From positions 248,001 to 312,000 of the forward strand of contig JAPEHQ010000009.1 in the NCBI GenBank assembly GCA_027405735.1: a stretch of 64,000 nt of DNA, in the 5' to 3' direction. This DNA is from Mucor racemosus (lineage: Eukaryota; Mucoromycota; Mucoromycetes; Mucorales; Mucoraceae). Below are positions 1 through 12,342 of this stretch, piece by piece. A program made the translations under genes and the position numbers. Below the pieces are notes generated by a model that saw only the letters and a program-made list of their open reading frames with translations, had not been told where the DNA came from and searched no databases. Within the stretch, counting starts at the first letter, position 1; every line of letters begins with the position of its first letter.

Positions 1-138
1 GTAAAGTTTCACATATTTTGATGTGGCGTTATCGTTTAGTGGTGGTAAAATTTAAAGGGGTTCAATTAAAAAACGCATATCATTTTTCATTATTGACAAT
101 ACAGTTTTATCATGAATATATTTACACTATTACTATTA

Positions 139-3100
139 TTATTCTCCCTTTTCTACGAGCTTTGACAACATCTTGACCCAAGGATTTACCTGAATAAATT
201 CACTTTCTGAAAACTCATTCTTACAATTTAAAAGAATTCGGTAAGCCTTGTCATAATTTTGGTTTTTTACATGATGAATCCATGCTAATTTTGGTAAATT
301 ATCCTCGTTTGAAAAGAATATTTCTGTAAATTTTGGATGTTTCAAACAAAAGCTCCATATATCGTCGTGATTGTCCAAATTTTTGAGCAATTCATCAAAG
401 TATCTATATCCAAAGCGATCAATGTAATCTTTACTTTTTTTATGGAATTCTTCAGGGGATAGATTCAATTTTGGAAGCGAGGTAACAATGCGCGAGATAT
501 CATCATGTTTATCAGCAAGATCTACGACTGTTCGATGCAAACCAACAACACACAATCCTTCAATCACTCTTGTTTTGATGTCTTTAAACTGTTCATCCAT
601 GAATTCCTTGCTGTAAATGTCTAATAACAATGTTGCTGATTCTATTAACTTTTTCTTTTCAATATCTGAGCACGTTGTGGATTTATTGTTACTGAATTGA
701 TGCACCTTTTGATCAAAGATACTAATAAGATGTCCACATGCCTGAACTATAAAAAAATCATAATTATTATTAGTCTATATGCTGTGGGGGTTTTGTTTTA
801 GCTAATAGAATTACCAGAAAAGTTATTTTGAGATGGCTCATGTAAATAATATCGAGGTTTATTTTTCTCTTCAAATGACCTGCATTTTTGAATGATTCTC
901 TATAATTAAAATACATAAATTCAGTAAGATTCAATCTGAATATCTTCTTTTCAAGGCTAATAACATACTGGTATGATATCGTCTACACAATTTGTTGCTT
1001 TATCGGTAGCAATTTGAGCGAGAAATTCCTTGATTTTATATATCTACAAATCTTTATTTTTAGTATACACGCATAATAATAATCACACAAACAAATATTA
1101 CATGATTTCTTAATACATGCTCCAATTGCAATTTTCCATCGAGATTCGTCTTTACCACTGCTTGACTAATTCGTGCTACATTTTCAATCCATTTCAAATC
1201 ATCAGATCTGTTTCAAATGTTAATACGAGAATATTGATATCAAAATCCAATGCTCACTTTTCTTGGACAATCTTCCATAACTGCTTTGATAAATAGTATA
1301 ATTCAAGTAGTTCAAGTAATCGAGATCTTTGTTCACCGGATAGCTATATGTATATAAATAACAAATATTAGTTGTTCCGTGCATGTAAAAGCCATTAATA
1401 TACATACTAAAATGTCAAGCATATGATCTTGCAATATTTTGTACATGTGATTTTGAAAATAAAATCTAGACTCAATAAATGATATCTCAGAATCTAATAT
1501 CTTTGGCAAGAATTGACATTTTTCTGTAAGGATGTCGTTTGTCACACCCATAACAGCAGAACCAACATCTTCATGATGCTCTACTGTAAGAGGAAATCGT
1601 AATGGCGACTAATTGGGGGGAAGGAGGGGGGGGGGGTTAGAACACAAGCATATTTGTACTATACATGTACTAATTACCTCTTTATAAACACCAAAGAAGA
1701 TTGCTTGTTCTAATCTAGACTTGAAAACCATTGTATCTCTCTCTAGCTGTATACAAGTCGTTAATATATGTTATATACATAATGTTAATAAATAAACTCA
1801 CAGTATTTTCAACATTGCCAGCATAAATATTGCTATAAATCAAACAAAAATCAGTACTTTAATATATCCAAAGAAAGTATTACACACTAACCCTGTTGTT
1901 CTTGGTTCCTGGATTTCCTTTTTATTTACTTGGAATTCGAGTATATCACTCTTTGCTGTAACTACAATAGCTTTATCCAAATTTTCAAATGAATCTACAA
2001 TATCTAAAGCTAAAATAGCATTGTCCTTTTCCTTCAATACAAGAGATTCTTCAAATACCGATTTTCTACTCAAAGATCTTGCAACGAGAGTATCATCAAA
2101 TGATACAAATGCAATATCGTTTGTAACATTCAATCGAGGAATTCTTGATAAAGAGCCTGGTAATGCGGAATAAGGTAAAGTTGCTGTGTGTTTAGGATGC
2201 ATTCTAACAGTGTTTTTTTCGTTTCCAATATTAAACTTGATTACTGCATATTGCAAGTATTCACTTAATTCAGGTGCGGTATATGATACTAGTAAAACTA
2301 GTTCCTCCTTACTACTAAAAATGTTAGTATGCATGCAATGTCATACAATCAGCATTTTTATTACATTTTAATATCCATATTCACTATTCCACATCGAAGC
2401 ATAGTCTTTGTTACATTTGATGGTACATGTTGTAAAATGCAATTGACGATATAATCTTGAAGATGAATACGAGTAATTAACTGTACTATTGATAATTAAT
2501 ATCTATATGCTACTATCAAATGCATTTGTTTGCGTATACATACCTCAGCTTTTGTTTCACTCTCGATAACCCATAAAGATACATCTTGTTCACTACAAAC
2601 ATAGCAAATGCCATTCATTGCGCTTATATTTACAATAGATCCAGTTTCTTCGAATTTTGGTATAGTATGGTCTGATGCGTGCGCGATAGGTGTAGTATAA
2701 AATGATTTCATATAATCCAAAGGCCCAACTATTCTTTGTTTATAGATTGTTAATACGCGGTTTTCAATAGATGATATATTTAACAAATAAAGCTGGCTTG
2801 TTGATGATCCAATCAAGGCTTGATCTGCATTAATCCATTTGACAGTTGTGATATATTCAAATGGGTGGTGTAAAGAAATAGTGTATTGAGTATATTTATT
2901 ACTTCCGTGCAAGATGAGACATGCTTTGCCTAAATCATCAACTATAAGGATTTTGATTGTTTGTTTATCATTCGTATTATTGTCATTTTGAACAAATATA
3001 TCAAATAATAGTTTTGCATTTTCAACATTGTATAAATGCTCAATTGGCTGTGTAGTATACAAGTTATCCGCCTATATAAATGTTTAATATATTTGATATC

Positions 3101-3490
3101 ACATACTTCGTAGTGTTTTACCTTTGAGTACAAGTAAAAATGCGTAGTAGTCAAAAGCGCAATATATCCAGCTTGTAAACTGATCATCACGCGAAGATTT
3201 CTTGTAGATTCTAATTGGAAAAATCAACATATTTCATATAAATGATACTCTGTTAAACAAATACCTTGATTGATTATTTCTTGATATTGCTGAGGGAGTT
3301 TACAGTTTACAGTTATTTGATAAGCATTAGATTTGCTTAAAACAAAAGGATCAAACCAAGTAACTGGATAAGAAACACTTATGGTCTTTTGATTGTCATT
3401 GAATAAGACTCGTTTATCAACAATCGCTTTACTTTCTAATGTTGGTTCTCTTCTAGATTCAAGCAGTACTGTTAACTTTGATTTTGTCAT
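139..3490 (-). CDS. NUP133: Nup133-like nuclear pore nucleoporin
   Basis: Multi-exon gene of about a dozen exons, roughly 900-1000 residues. It starts MTKSKLTVLLESRREPTLES at 3490 and ends in VEKGE and TAA at 139-141. The N-terminal half (exons between 3490 and 1890) reads as a beta-propeller with short repeated strands such as GYIALLTTTHFYLYSK and ALIGSSTSQLYLLNI. The C-terminal half is helical, with stretches such as LERDTMVFKSRLEQAIFFG (exon near 1700) and LLELLELYYLSKQLWKIVQ (near 1300). This propeller plus alpha-solenoid layout fits Nup133/Nup155, scaffold proteins of the nuclear pore Y complex; the helical motifs look closest to Nup133. The intron ending near 1608 has an unusual pure-C polypyrimidine tract. 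I did not settle every exon edge. Nup155 is the main alternative. Confidence 0.68.
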
Positions 3491-3616
3491 TCTTATATAT
3501 ATATGTCAATCAAAAAAGTATAATAATAATAGAAGAAAAAAAAAAGACGCTTTGAATGAAAGCATAGGGCTTTAGGATTTTGTATTTTATTGTTGCATGT
3601 TTAAATGGACTGCCGA

Positions 3617-5447
3617 TTAATGATTGGCCTTTTCTTGGTCAGTTTTAACCTTCTTTCTGGTGGCATTGCCCTGAAAGAAATCTGTAATTTGCCCATTAGT
3701 AGCACCAGCAGGATAATGTCGCTTCCAACTATCGAAAAGAGCCATAGGTTCAGGGTAATCTCGGCCAATTTGACATTTATATTTGGTTTGATCTTCTTTA
3801 GTCATAAGCCATGGACAATGGACAAAATGTGCTGGTAAATGTTCCAGTTCAGGGCACCAAAGTTTGATATAATCACCATCAGGATCATAATCTTTGCTTT
3901 GCTTTATGATATTAAAATGTCTAAATCCTTCGCGAGGATCACAGCCAACTCCCGCAACTACAAATTATAGATTGAGTACTAGATTTCAGTAGAGTAAAAA
4001 TGATCAGCTTACCATATTGCCAGTTACCATAGTTGGAGTAAACATCATGATCAAGGAGCATAGATTCAAAGTATTCAGCACCAATACGCCAATCAATCTC
4101 AAGGTCCTTAGATAAGTAACTAGCGACGTTTTGACGACCTCGATTATTCAAAAACCCTGTATACAAAAGTTCTCTCATGCAAGCATCTACAAAAGGAGTA
4201 CCTGTTTGGCCAGCACACCATTTGCTAAACTGTTCATCATCAGATTTCCAAACTTTATCTGAATAACTGTTCTTGGGTTTTGGCTTTTCATCAACATGCT
4301 TCTTTTCATCTTCTTTTGCCAACTCTGATTTCTCCATATTTCTGAATCCATGTAGCATAAAAACTCTAGAACCAAAGCCAGATACCAATAGTCTAAAGAA
4401 ATCTCTCCAGAGTAATTCAAATTTAACCCAATACACACCATCATCATCACTAAATGCCTTGATACTTCGCTTTCTCTTTCTTTGTTTGTTGAATCTATCC
4501 ATTTGATGCCAAATCAATCGAGGTGATAAGCATCCATGAGCCAAAAAAGCAGAAAATTTTGTTGAATATTCTGTACCGATCATACCATTACGTGTATGCT
4601 TGTATTCGTCAACGCCTTGGGTCTTGAACACATAGCTATTGAGCCTATCTAATGCAGATTGCTCACCACCTTTCCAAGGGTACGCAGATCGACTATCTGA
4701 TTTGACATGTATATCCTTGTATAATTCTTCAAGATGCTTGTAACCATCTTTAGCATGCTCAAAATCCCAGGCTACGTTGGGGAATGAAGGTAATTTCTCG
4801 GGAATATCAAGTGGAGATCTTACAGGATTATCCATCTTTTCAATACGTTTTCTGAAATGTGTGTAAACCTTGTATGTACGCTCCTCTACAAAATCTAAAT
4901 CTTCAGGATTGACCATCATTGTATCGTGATGATATTTGACATTGCCATTCATTGTTTTGGACAAAGCCTTTTCAATTAATAGTTCTTCATAAGCATACTA
5001 CATGGATAAAGATAACATTATAATTTATTACATTGTTACATTTTGTATAATTCATACCTCTTTATGTGTATGCAAACTCTCCAAATGATATTTTTTAGTT
5101 GATAGGAATTTCTCCAATTTTGGGAATACATCCTCTGGCTTTCCATAGAGAATCATTAAATCGCTACCTCTTTTCTCAAGCTGCCGTTTAAGATCCATAA
5201 TGGATTCATAGTAGAATTTTGAGCGAAAGGCCATGACACGATCAAGCTTGAAAAACCAAGTTTTAGGAGGAGAGTTATCACCTTGATTATTAAGAATACT
5301 GATATCAATCATACGTGGATCAATGCAAACAACAGGCAAGATGTCAGCATCAGGCTTTGCTTTAATTGCATAAAACAACGATTGATTGTCATGAACTCTT
5401 AATACATTACGAAAAAAACAAATCTGAATAGATTTTGAAGCTGTCAT
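3617..5447 (-). CDS. CRY-DASH: DASH-type cryptochrome/photolyase (CRY-DASH)
   Basis: Three exons (5447-5058, 4997-4013, 3957-3617) join to 571 residues, a normal length for fungal CRY-DASH. The first exon is the N-terminal Rossmann-like antenna domain. The second and third form the FAD-binding helical domain, with the family blocks YPWKGGEQSALDRL, TKFSAFLAHGCLSPR, ELLWRDFFR, GFLNNRGRQNVASYL and DWRIGAEYFESMLLDHDV. The NWQY...GVGCDPR junction, typical of DASH proteins, is formed by splicing exon 2 to exon 3. Proteins of this family repair UV-induced cyclobutane dimers, mainly in single-stranded DNA, using blue light, FADH and a folate antenna; some also act as light sensors. In early-diverging fungi CRY-DASH can be the main photolyase (established knowledge). 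Start chosen at the first ATG, MTASKSIQICFFRN, right before the first beta strand. Confidence 0.96.
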
Positions 5448-5631
5448 TTTTATGATAAGTAAATGTCAGAAGAAAGAATAATGCAATTTTACTATAAGGC
5501 TCTTTATATAAACATTATACGTATTAACAAGAATGGGATCGGATCACAAATTAAGCAGGCGCAAACCGATGAAACTTTATGGCTTCCAGCACTTGGAAAT
5601 CGCTCGATGCAAGATCTGATAAATTTTTATT

Positions 5632-6383
5632 CTAAAGTAATTCTAACGATTTCAATAATCCTTCACTAGCTCTTGTAACTTGCTTAAAATTATGCTCAAA
5701 ACCATCCTTTCCACCATAATAAGGATCTTCAATAATAAGTTCACCTTGTGGATCATATTCACCAAATAGTTTGACAACTGCCTTTGATCCTTTTGGTGCA
5801 AGCCTCTGTTTTTCATATTACGTCAATAAACAAAAAAAAAAAAAAAAACATCTGAAATCTCTTGAATTGAATTTAATTTACCTTTAAATCACTCAAATTA
5901 GATTCATCCATGCAAAGAACATAATCAAATTCATCAAAATCGTTCTTGGAGACCTAATAAACTTTATATAAATTAACCTAACCCAATATTTCCTGTCTCT
6001 GATCATTTACTTTTCTTGCTTTATGCTTGACTGGTACACCATGAGATTTGCAAGTAGAGGAACTACGACTATCAGGAACGCTTCCAGCCTTGCAAATATA
6101 TGTACAGGTTAGATATAATGACACCTATTATAAAGCCATTGAATCATGCAACTTACATGATATGAAGCAGTTCCTGCTGAATCAATCTTGGTAATTTTAT
6201 CTTGAAGGTTATTCTTTTGAACTGTATGGGCAAATACTGCCTCAGCCATAGGAGAACGACAAATGTTGCCTTTTATAAATGGATCAATAACAATGACTTT
6301 AATTCTTCCCTTTTTGCTCTATTTTACTCTTTATGTTACTTACCTAAACATACAAATAAAACACTGATAGGCTCGCTAGACAT
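5632..6383 (-). CDS. Low-molecular-weight protein tyrosine phosphatase
   Basis: Five exons (6383-6344, 6269-6157, 6088-6011, 5953-5882, 5805-5632) give 158 residues, the usual length of the family. The P-loop VCLGNICRSP (CX5R, nucleophile Cys and Arg) spans the first splice junction near residues 11-20. The general-acid loop DPYYGG lies near the C-terminus, and DSRSSSTCKSHG matches the variable loop. The enzyme removes phosphate from phosphotyrosine, and often from small acyl phosphates, in the cytosol. The gene lies 184 bp upstream of CRY-DASH on the same strand, with its own start. Intron 4 (5806-5881) contains a long homopolymer. The first exon has only 13 complete codons, so ORF finders miss the start. 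Confidence 0.95.
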
Positions 6384-7017
6384 TTTGTGGAATGTTGATT
6401 GGAAAAGGCAAAGATAACACGCGTGTGCTATAGAATTATATATGTCATGGATTTTTTTTTTACTCGAGCGCTCGGATATTTTTACATCTCCGAAGAAACA
6501 ATATATGATTATCTGTCAATCATTGTTTGGCTCTTACTACATGTGGTGCTAATGAGTCATTGATTTGTGGTAACAGTGAGAAAATACCTTCTTAATCCGT
6601 GTGTCGTCTTTTCTATAGCTTCTTAGAGGTACACGTAAACGATATTGCTCATGAAAAAACAATTGCAAACAGCCATGTATAAGACCATATTGAGTATCAT
6701 ACATACAGTCGTTGTATATACCGAATGTTGCTCAGATTTCCAAAGAAACAAAGAAATCTGAAGTTATATATTGTGTATCAGTCAACTTGGAAGTAAAAAA
6801 ATCGAAGCGTGGTAATGGTGACAACAATTAAATTTCATTATAAAGTGTTACTTGAATACATAATAAAAGTTGTCGATCAATTTATTCCACACATTTTTAT
6901 ATGTAATTCTCAATGCTAATTCTGGTTTCAACAATTTCAAAGGGAAAAACTAGCGAAAAAAACGTGAATATTTGTACTGGTGATTAATTTTAGTAAAAAT
7001 TTTTTCTCAAAAACAGT
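6384..7017. other. Intergenic, nothing recognised
   Basis: AT-rich spacer upstream of the phosphatase gene. It presumably holds that gene's promoter, but I see no clear coding sequence, RNA gene or repeat copy shared with the rest of the window. Confidence 0.4.
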
Positions 7018-7879
7018 ATCCATCCATTCAACATTGTCCTGGCTACAAATTTTATTAAATGAAGCAAGGATGGTTACTATAGTGATTGTTTCATAAATTT
7101 GAATGATGCAGAAATGGCCAGCTTAAAATTGAGAAACCGCATTTGAAATGAAAATAACTCGAGAAAATACTAAGGTATTGCAATAATGGTTATTAAGTAA
7201 GGTCTACTTTATTTTTCATTCTCTACCAGGATATCTAGGATTTGGATGGCTGTAAAGACTTTTTTATTTTTTTATAAATTTTGTGAGAGCACTTTTTCTG
7301 TTATAGAGATCCATGAAGGGATGACAGGTATACAAAACTAGAACCATAGGATAGTACTCATTAGCATCTATCTAACGAATTCTACCTCGTCAAAAAATAT
7401 TGATTTTTCATCGAGAAAATTGTGGTTGAATGATTGATTTTTGGTGATACAAAAAACGATCCATTTTGGACGAGGATATACAGGTCTGAATTTTCGCCGA
7501 CCAAAAAAAATGAACAAAAAAATGTATATCCCCACAAAAAAATAGGGCTACAGCTACGTATAAATACTCATTTTGTAGATAATTTTGTTGCGCATAACGT
7601 GAAAATGAAATATTTTAGGGTTGCATTTAAATGAAGGGTACTTTTTGATCAAAAACCGTTAAAATTTGACATTAAATTTACTAGAGATTTTATGAGAAAA
7701 ACATTTTCAAAGCCTACATAGATCGATTCAAAATTAAAAACTGAACCCAAGATATTTAATCTGCTAGTTCAACTTACTATGCATTTTTGTGAGTAATTAA
7801 ACATAGAAGGTTTTTTTTGGTTTTTTTTGGTTTTTTTTTCCATTTGAACACTTTTTGAATTGAAGCTCAGTCATCTGTG
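7018..7879 (+). repeat. Dispersed repeat family A, copy 1, left part
   Basis: This stretch matches 59068-59930 closely along its whole length, starting at the shared CATTCAACATTGTCC block. The match resumes after the Ty3/gypsy element at 12445. It includes a short degenerate ORF (7434-7634) that both copies share but that resembles no protein I know. Family A shares short blocks with family B, for example a GAGGATATACA-like block and an ATATTGATTTTTC block. Confidence 0.85.
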
Positions 7880-7981
7880 TGTTGTAACTCAGTCTTTTAT
7901 ATATAATCTCAATTATAATAATATTAATAAAATCAGTCTCTTTTCCTCAAACATAATATAGTCCATATTTAGATTATTACA
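7880..7981 (+). repeat. 5' LTR of element 1 (102 bp)
   Basis: Starts TGTTGTAACTCAG and ends ATTATTACA, so it has the TG...CA ends expected of an LTR. It appears identical to 12343-12444. At 102 bp it is very short for a Ty3/gypsy LTR. It holds a TATATATAA stretch that could serve as a promoter element. Confidence 0.93.
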
Positions 7982-7996
7982 TGGTGAGGCTACCAC
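7982..7996 (+). promoter_or_regulatory. Candidate primer-binding site
   Basis: TGGTGAGGCTACCA follows the 5' LTR with no gap. The leading TGG fits base pairing with a tRNA 3' CCA end. I cannot name the tRNA from sequence alone. Confidence 0.45.
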
Positions 7997-8106
7997 TACT
8001 ACACACTAACTAATTCATCAGTCAGTATAAGAGGTTCACAACAACAACAACAACAACATCTACATCAACATCAAATTATTTCAATTCACCGAAATAATTA
8101 TTCAAC

Positions 8107-11100
8107 ATGTCAAACGAAGGTACATCTAACGTTGACATTCAACAACTTCTAGCAAAGTTAGATCAACAACAACAATTAATTGAAAGATTACAAATACAAC
8201 AGAATAATCAACAATTAGCATTTGAAAGCAAAAATGAATTCTCACAATATGTTAAACAACAAAAGTTAAAAAACTTGGACATGCCTAAATATCAAATCAA
8301 CAATAGCTTGAGAGTATATTTCTTTGAATTTGAACAGCAAGCCAAATACTTAGGAATCACAGACATGGATTTATGCACAGCTACTTTATGTAAATTTTTA
8401 CCTGATAACATGAAAAATTGGATCATACATCTCCCAAATGCTATCAAAAGCAAATGGACAACACTAACACAAAATTTATTGCAATATTTTGGTAAAAGCT
8501 TAAACCTTGAACAAAGACAAGGAATAAACAAGTTACAAGCATTAAAACAAAAACGAAATGAATCCATAGCTCAACACACTACTAACTGGATTAACACTTA
8601 TCATATCATTCCTCAAGGAAGTAATATCATTTCAGTAACTGATTTGAGAGATTGGTATGTACAATCACTATATGATATTGGTTTGGTCGCTACTCTTACT
8701 ACGTCAATTTTACTTCAAGGCGAACGTGGTACTCCGGCATCTTTAGATTACATCACAAAACAAGCAATGAAAATCGGTTCCAATTTAGCTGTTTCTAACT
8801 ATGGAAAAAGTTCATCTTATGATGAACAAGGACCAGATTACACAAAGGATGACCCAATGGACATTGATCATATGAATCAAAAGAAAAAATTTGATAATAA
8901 AAAACAATTCTATAAGAAAAACAAATTCAAGAAAGGCAAAAACAAATTTCAGAACAACAAGATCAATACCAATAATAATGAACGACCTAAACTCTATGAC
9001 AAATTCGGTAATCCAGTATGTGGATATTGCAACGGCAGACACCGCAATTATGAATGCAATCAAAACAACAGATCATTACACCAACTTGAAACCAATGAAT
9101 CGTCGTCAGAAGATATTATTGAATTACAACATATTGATGCAGGATATATAAATCACATAAAAAACGGAAACTCGGTTACACCAACAACTGTCATAAAAAT
9201 GGGATCTAATCAAATTTTAGCTTTATGGGATACTGGTGCTGCAATCACTGCTATCAATTATGAACTTATTAACAAACTTAATTTGAATATGGACACTTCA
9301 GAAACCATTCAATACGTTGACATCAACAATAATAACAAAACAACATTAGGGATAGTATACATTCAATTGTTTAATACTAAAGTTAAAGTTCATGTCATTA
9401 AGGACTTAGCTAAACAAATGGTCATCGGATTTGACACTATGACCAAGTGGAACACTATCATTGAAACAAACAAAAACAGAATAAAGTTAACAATCAATGG
9501 AAAACAATATTATATACAGTATAGTAAAGTTCAACATCAACAAATCATGTGCACTGATAGTCAGCAAAAACAACTCAATAACATTTTAAAAAATTTTCAA
9601 ACAATATTTCTGTCAGGAGATCAAAAACCTTCTATTACCAACAAGATGGAATGTCACATTGACACAGGTGATCATGAGCCAATTTACTCACCTCCAAGAT
9701 ACTATCATCCGAAAATTCAAAAGCAAATTGATGAAAAATTTAAAGAATTAATAAAAAATGGAATAGTAACTAAAGTTGCATTCTCGGAATGGGGTTCACC
9801 TGTTACTGCTGTCACAAAATCAGACAAATCTATTAGAATTTGTGGTAATTACATCAAATTAAATGCTATAACTAAAACTATCAAATATCCATATGTCAAT
9901 CTTCATTATGCATTGCAATCTCTGGGAAAAGCAAAAATTTTTTCAAAAATCGATCTGATCTCAGGATATTATCAAATTCCGATAGCGGAGTGTGATAAAG
10001 CAAAGTCCGCTCTAGTTACACAGACGTCAATTTACGTTTTCAATTCTATGGGAATGGGAATGAAGAACTCAAGTGCATATTTTCAATCATTAATGGACAA
10101 AGTTTTAGGTGAAATGCGTTATGTATCAGCTATTGCATATCAAGATGACGTAATTTTATATTCAGACAATTTTGATCAACATTTACATCATTTGAAGACA
10201 TTGTTATATAAATTAAAAGAAGCAAACTTATCAATCAACATCAAAAAATGTCAATTCGCTATGAAACAAGTCAAATTTTTAGGTTTTATAGTTTCGGATC
10301 AAGGAATTCAAGCCGACCCAGACAAAGTTCGACCTATTACACAACTACCTCCACCAAAAGATATAAAAGAGTTGGAAAGATTTCTTGGAATGACAGGCGT
10401 ATATCAAAAATTTATCAAGCAATATCAAGTAATCATTGAACCATTGAGAAGATTAAAAATGAAAAATCAAACATTTAGCTGGAAAGAAGAACAACAAGAA
10501 GCATTCACAAAAATCAAGCAACAATTGTCAAATTTACCAAATTTGATACAACCTGATTTTGATAAACAATTTGAACTACATACAGATGCAGCAAATACGG
10601 CAGGCATAGCTGTCATACTATGTCAAAGATATGAAGGACATCCATACCCTTTATCATTCGCATCAAGATCTTTATCAAAACATGAAAAAAACTACTCTAT
10701 TCGTGAACTGGAAGCATTAGCAATTATATTCGGTATCAAGAAATTTCGTATATATTTAGAATGTAATCAGTTCATTATATATACTGATCATTCTTCGTTA
10801 CAATGGATACTTAATACCAATGAGGATAAGCAACCAAGGCTATTCAGATGGTGTTTATTTTTACAAGCGTTCGATTTCATAGTAAAATATGTTCCAGGCA
10901 AGAAAAATAATGCTGCAGATGCTCTATCAAGGTCAACCATATTCAACATCGAACTTAAGACAAGATTACAATCTATCAATTGGCAACTTGAACAAGAAAA
11001 AGATGATAAATTACAAGAATACAAAATATCTAACAACAAATCATTTATTGTATCTAATGGTATTATATTCAAAGTAATACAAAGACAACAAAATATATTC

Positions 11101-12189
11101 AGCAACAAAATAAGCAAAGTAGTACCATCTCAATTGACACAAACAGTAATCAAGGAATTTCACGACAAGCAATTTGCGGGACACAGTGGAATTAACAAAA
11201 CAATCAATGCAATCAGCAAACAATTCTGGTGGGAAAATATGAAGCAAGAAGTTGAAGATTATATCAAAAAATGTATCACTTGTCAAAAAGTCAAAGGTGA
11301 TCGATCATATCAACACAATACATCAAGTACTGCAGGAGAAAAACCTTTTCAAAAAATAGCAATAGATTATTTTGGACCATTGCCAATAACAGAAAAAGGA
11401 AATGTTCACATATTAGTTATCATTGACACTTTCACGAAATATGTTGAAATTTATCCAATGAAATCAATACTCACAAGTGAATTAGCAAAAGTATTGTATT
11501 ACAACTTTATCTTAAGGCACGGCATACCAGACGAAATAATTTCAGATAATGGAGCACCATTCAACAGTGAATTTATGCAACAATTAAATCAATATCTAGA
11601 TATAAAAATATCATTTACACCACCTAATCATCCATCATCAAACGGGATTGTTGAAAGATACATGAAAACTCTGAGACAAATGATTTTGGTATATGCACAA
11701 AAAACCAATGTAGTCAAACTATGGGATACAAACATCAGATTAATTCGTTTTGTATACAACAACATGATTCATCAAAGTACTGGTTTTACACCTTTTGAAC
11801 TTGTATATGGTAGAACAGCAAAATCAATAAATCAGATTATTACTCAAGAAAATAAAGACATACCTTTATACAAAGGACAATCTCACACACCACAATCCAA
11901 ATTTGCATCACAATTAAAAGAAAATCTAGAACAAGCTTTCGAAATAGTATACAACAATTTAACTACAAATGAACACTATGAATACAATAATGAATTCAAA
12001 GTTAATGATAAAGTATTATTATTTAATACATCAAGATCATCGAAAGTCAGACCTAGAAAACTTCAACAAAATTGGATAGGACCAATGATAATATTTAAAG
12101 TACTATCAAAAACTAGATACAACTTGAAATATTACAACAAACGTTACAATAACATACACATATCATTAATCAAGAAATATTACGATTAA
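8107..12189 (+). CDS. Gag-Pol polyprotein of Ty3/gypsy element 1
   Basis: Single 1360-residue ORF. Gag occupies the first 300 residues or so and starts with a Gln-rich coiled-coil-like stretch. A zinc knuckle CGYCNGRHRNYEC (CX2CX3HX4C, one residue shorter than usual) lies near 304. The aspartic protease motif LWDTGAA is near 374. Reverse transcriptase shows KIDLISGYYQIPI and the catalytic YQDD near 677. RNase H shows HTDAANTAG near 824 and YTDHSSLQWIL. Integrase has a zinc-binding HHCC region ending CITC, then IAIDYFGPL, ISDNGAPF and SSNGIVERY, giving the DDE triad. The C-terminus has no chromodomain. Gag and Pol are fused in one frame, so no frameshift is needed. The 5' leader carries an (ACA)n tract just before the start codon. 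Confidence 0.95.
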   Translation: MSNEGTSNVDIQQLLAKLDQQQQLIERLQIQQNNQQLAFESKNEFSQYVKQQKLKNLDMPKYQINNSLRVYFFEFEQQAKYLGITDMDLCTATLCKFLPDNMKNWIIHLPNAIKSKWTTLTQNLLQYFGKSLNLEQRQGINKLQALKQKRNESIAQHTTNWINTYHIIPQGSNIISVTDLRDWYVQSLYDIGLVATLTTSILLQGERGTPASLDYITKQAMKIGSNLAVSNYGKSSSYDEQGPDYTKDDPMDIDHMNQKKKFDNKKQFYKKNKFKKGKNKFQNNKINTNNNERPKLYDKFGNPVCGYCNGRHRNYECNQNNRSLHQLETNESSSEDIIELQHIDAGYINHIKNGNSVTPTTVIKMGSNQILALWDTGAAITAINYELINKLNLNMDTSETIQYVDINNNNKTTLGIVYIQLFNTKVKVHVIKDLAKQMVIGFDTMTKWNTIIETNKNRIKLTINGKQYYIQYSKVQHQQIMCTDSQQKQLNNILKNFQTIFLSGDQKPSITNKMECHIDTGDHEPIYSPPRYYHPKIQKQIDEKFKELIKNGIVTKVAFSEWGSPVTAVTKSDKSIRICGNYIKLNAITKTIKYPYVNLHYALQSLGKAKIFSKIDLISGYYQIPIAECDKAKSALVTQTSIYVFNSMGMGMKNSSAYFQSLMDKVLGEMRYVSAIAYQDDVILYSDNFDQHLHHLKTLLYKLKEANLSINIKKCQFAMKQVKFLGFIVSDQGIQADPDKVRPITQLPPPKDIKELERFLGMTGVYQKFIKQYQVIIEPLRRLKMKNQTFSWKEEQQEAFTKIKQQLSNLPNLIQPDFDKQFELHTDAANTAGIAVILCQRYEGHPYPLSFASRSLSKHEKNYSIRELEALAIIFGIKKFRIYLECNQFIIYTDHSSLQWILNTNEDKQPRLFRWCLFLQAFDFIVKYVPGKKNNAADALSRSTIFNIELKTRLQSINWQLEQEKDDKLQEYKISNNKSFIVSNGIIFKVIQRQQNIFSNKISKVVPSQLTQTVIKEFHDKQFAGHSGINKTINAISKQFWWENMKQEVEDYIKKCITCQKVKGDRSYQHNTSSTAGEKPFQKIAIDYFGPLPITEKGNVHILVIIDTFTKYVEIYPMKSILTSELAKVLYYNFILRHGIPDEIISDNGAPFNSEFMQQLNQYLDIKISFTPPNHPSSNGIVERYMKTLRQMILVYAQKTNVVKLWDTNIRLIRFVYNNMIHQSTGFTPFELVYGRTAKSINQIITQENKDIPLYKGQSHTPQSKFASQLKENLEQAFEIVYNNLTTNEHYEYNNEFKVNDKVLLFNTSRSSKVRPRKLQQNWIGPMIIFKVLSKTRYNLKYYNKRYNNIHISLIKKYYD

Positions 12190-12329
12190 TACATCAAATC
12201 AATCAAGCTTTTTTCCTCTTAGGTTTTTAATGCAATTATTCAATTATTTTATATTCAATTATTTTAGTATCATTTCATATTATTCAATTATTTTATTTTA
12301 TATTATTTTATATCATCATTTATATTTTA

Positions 12330-12342
12330 TCAAACGGGGGAA
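12330..12342 (+). promoter_or_regulatory. Polypurine tract of element 1
   Basis: The purine run ACGGGGGAA lies directly before the 3' LTR, where plus-strand DNA synthesis is primed in LTR retrotransposons. Confidence 0.75.
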
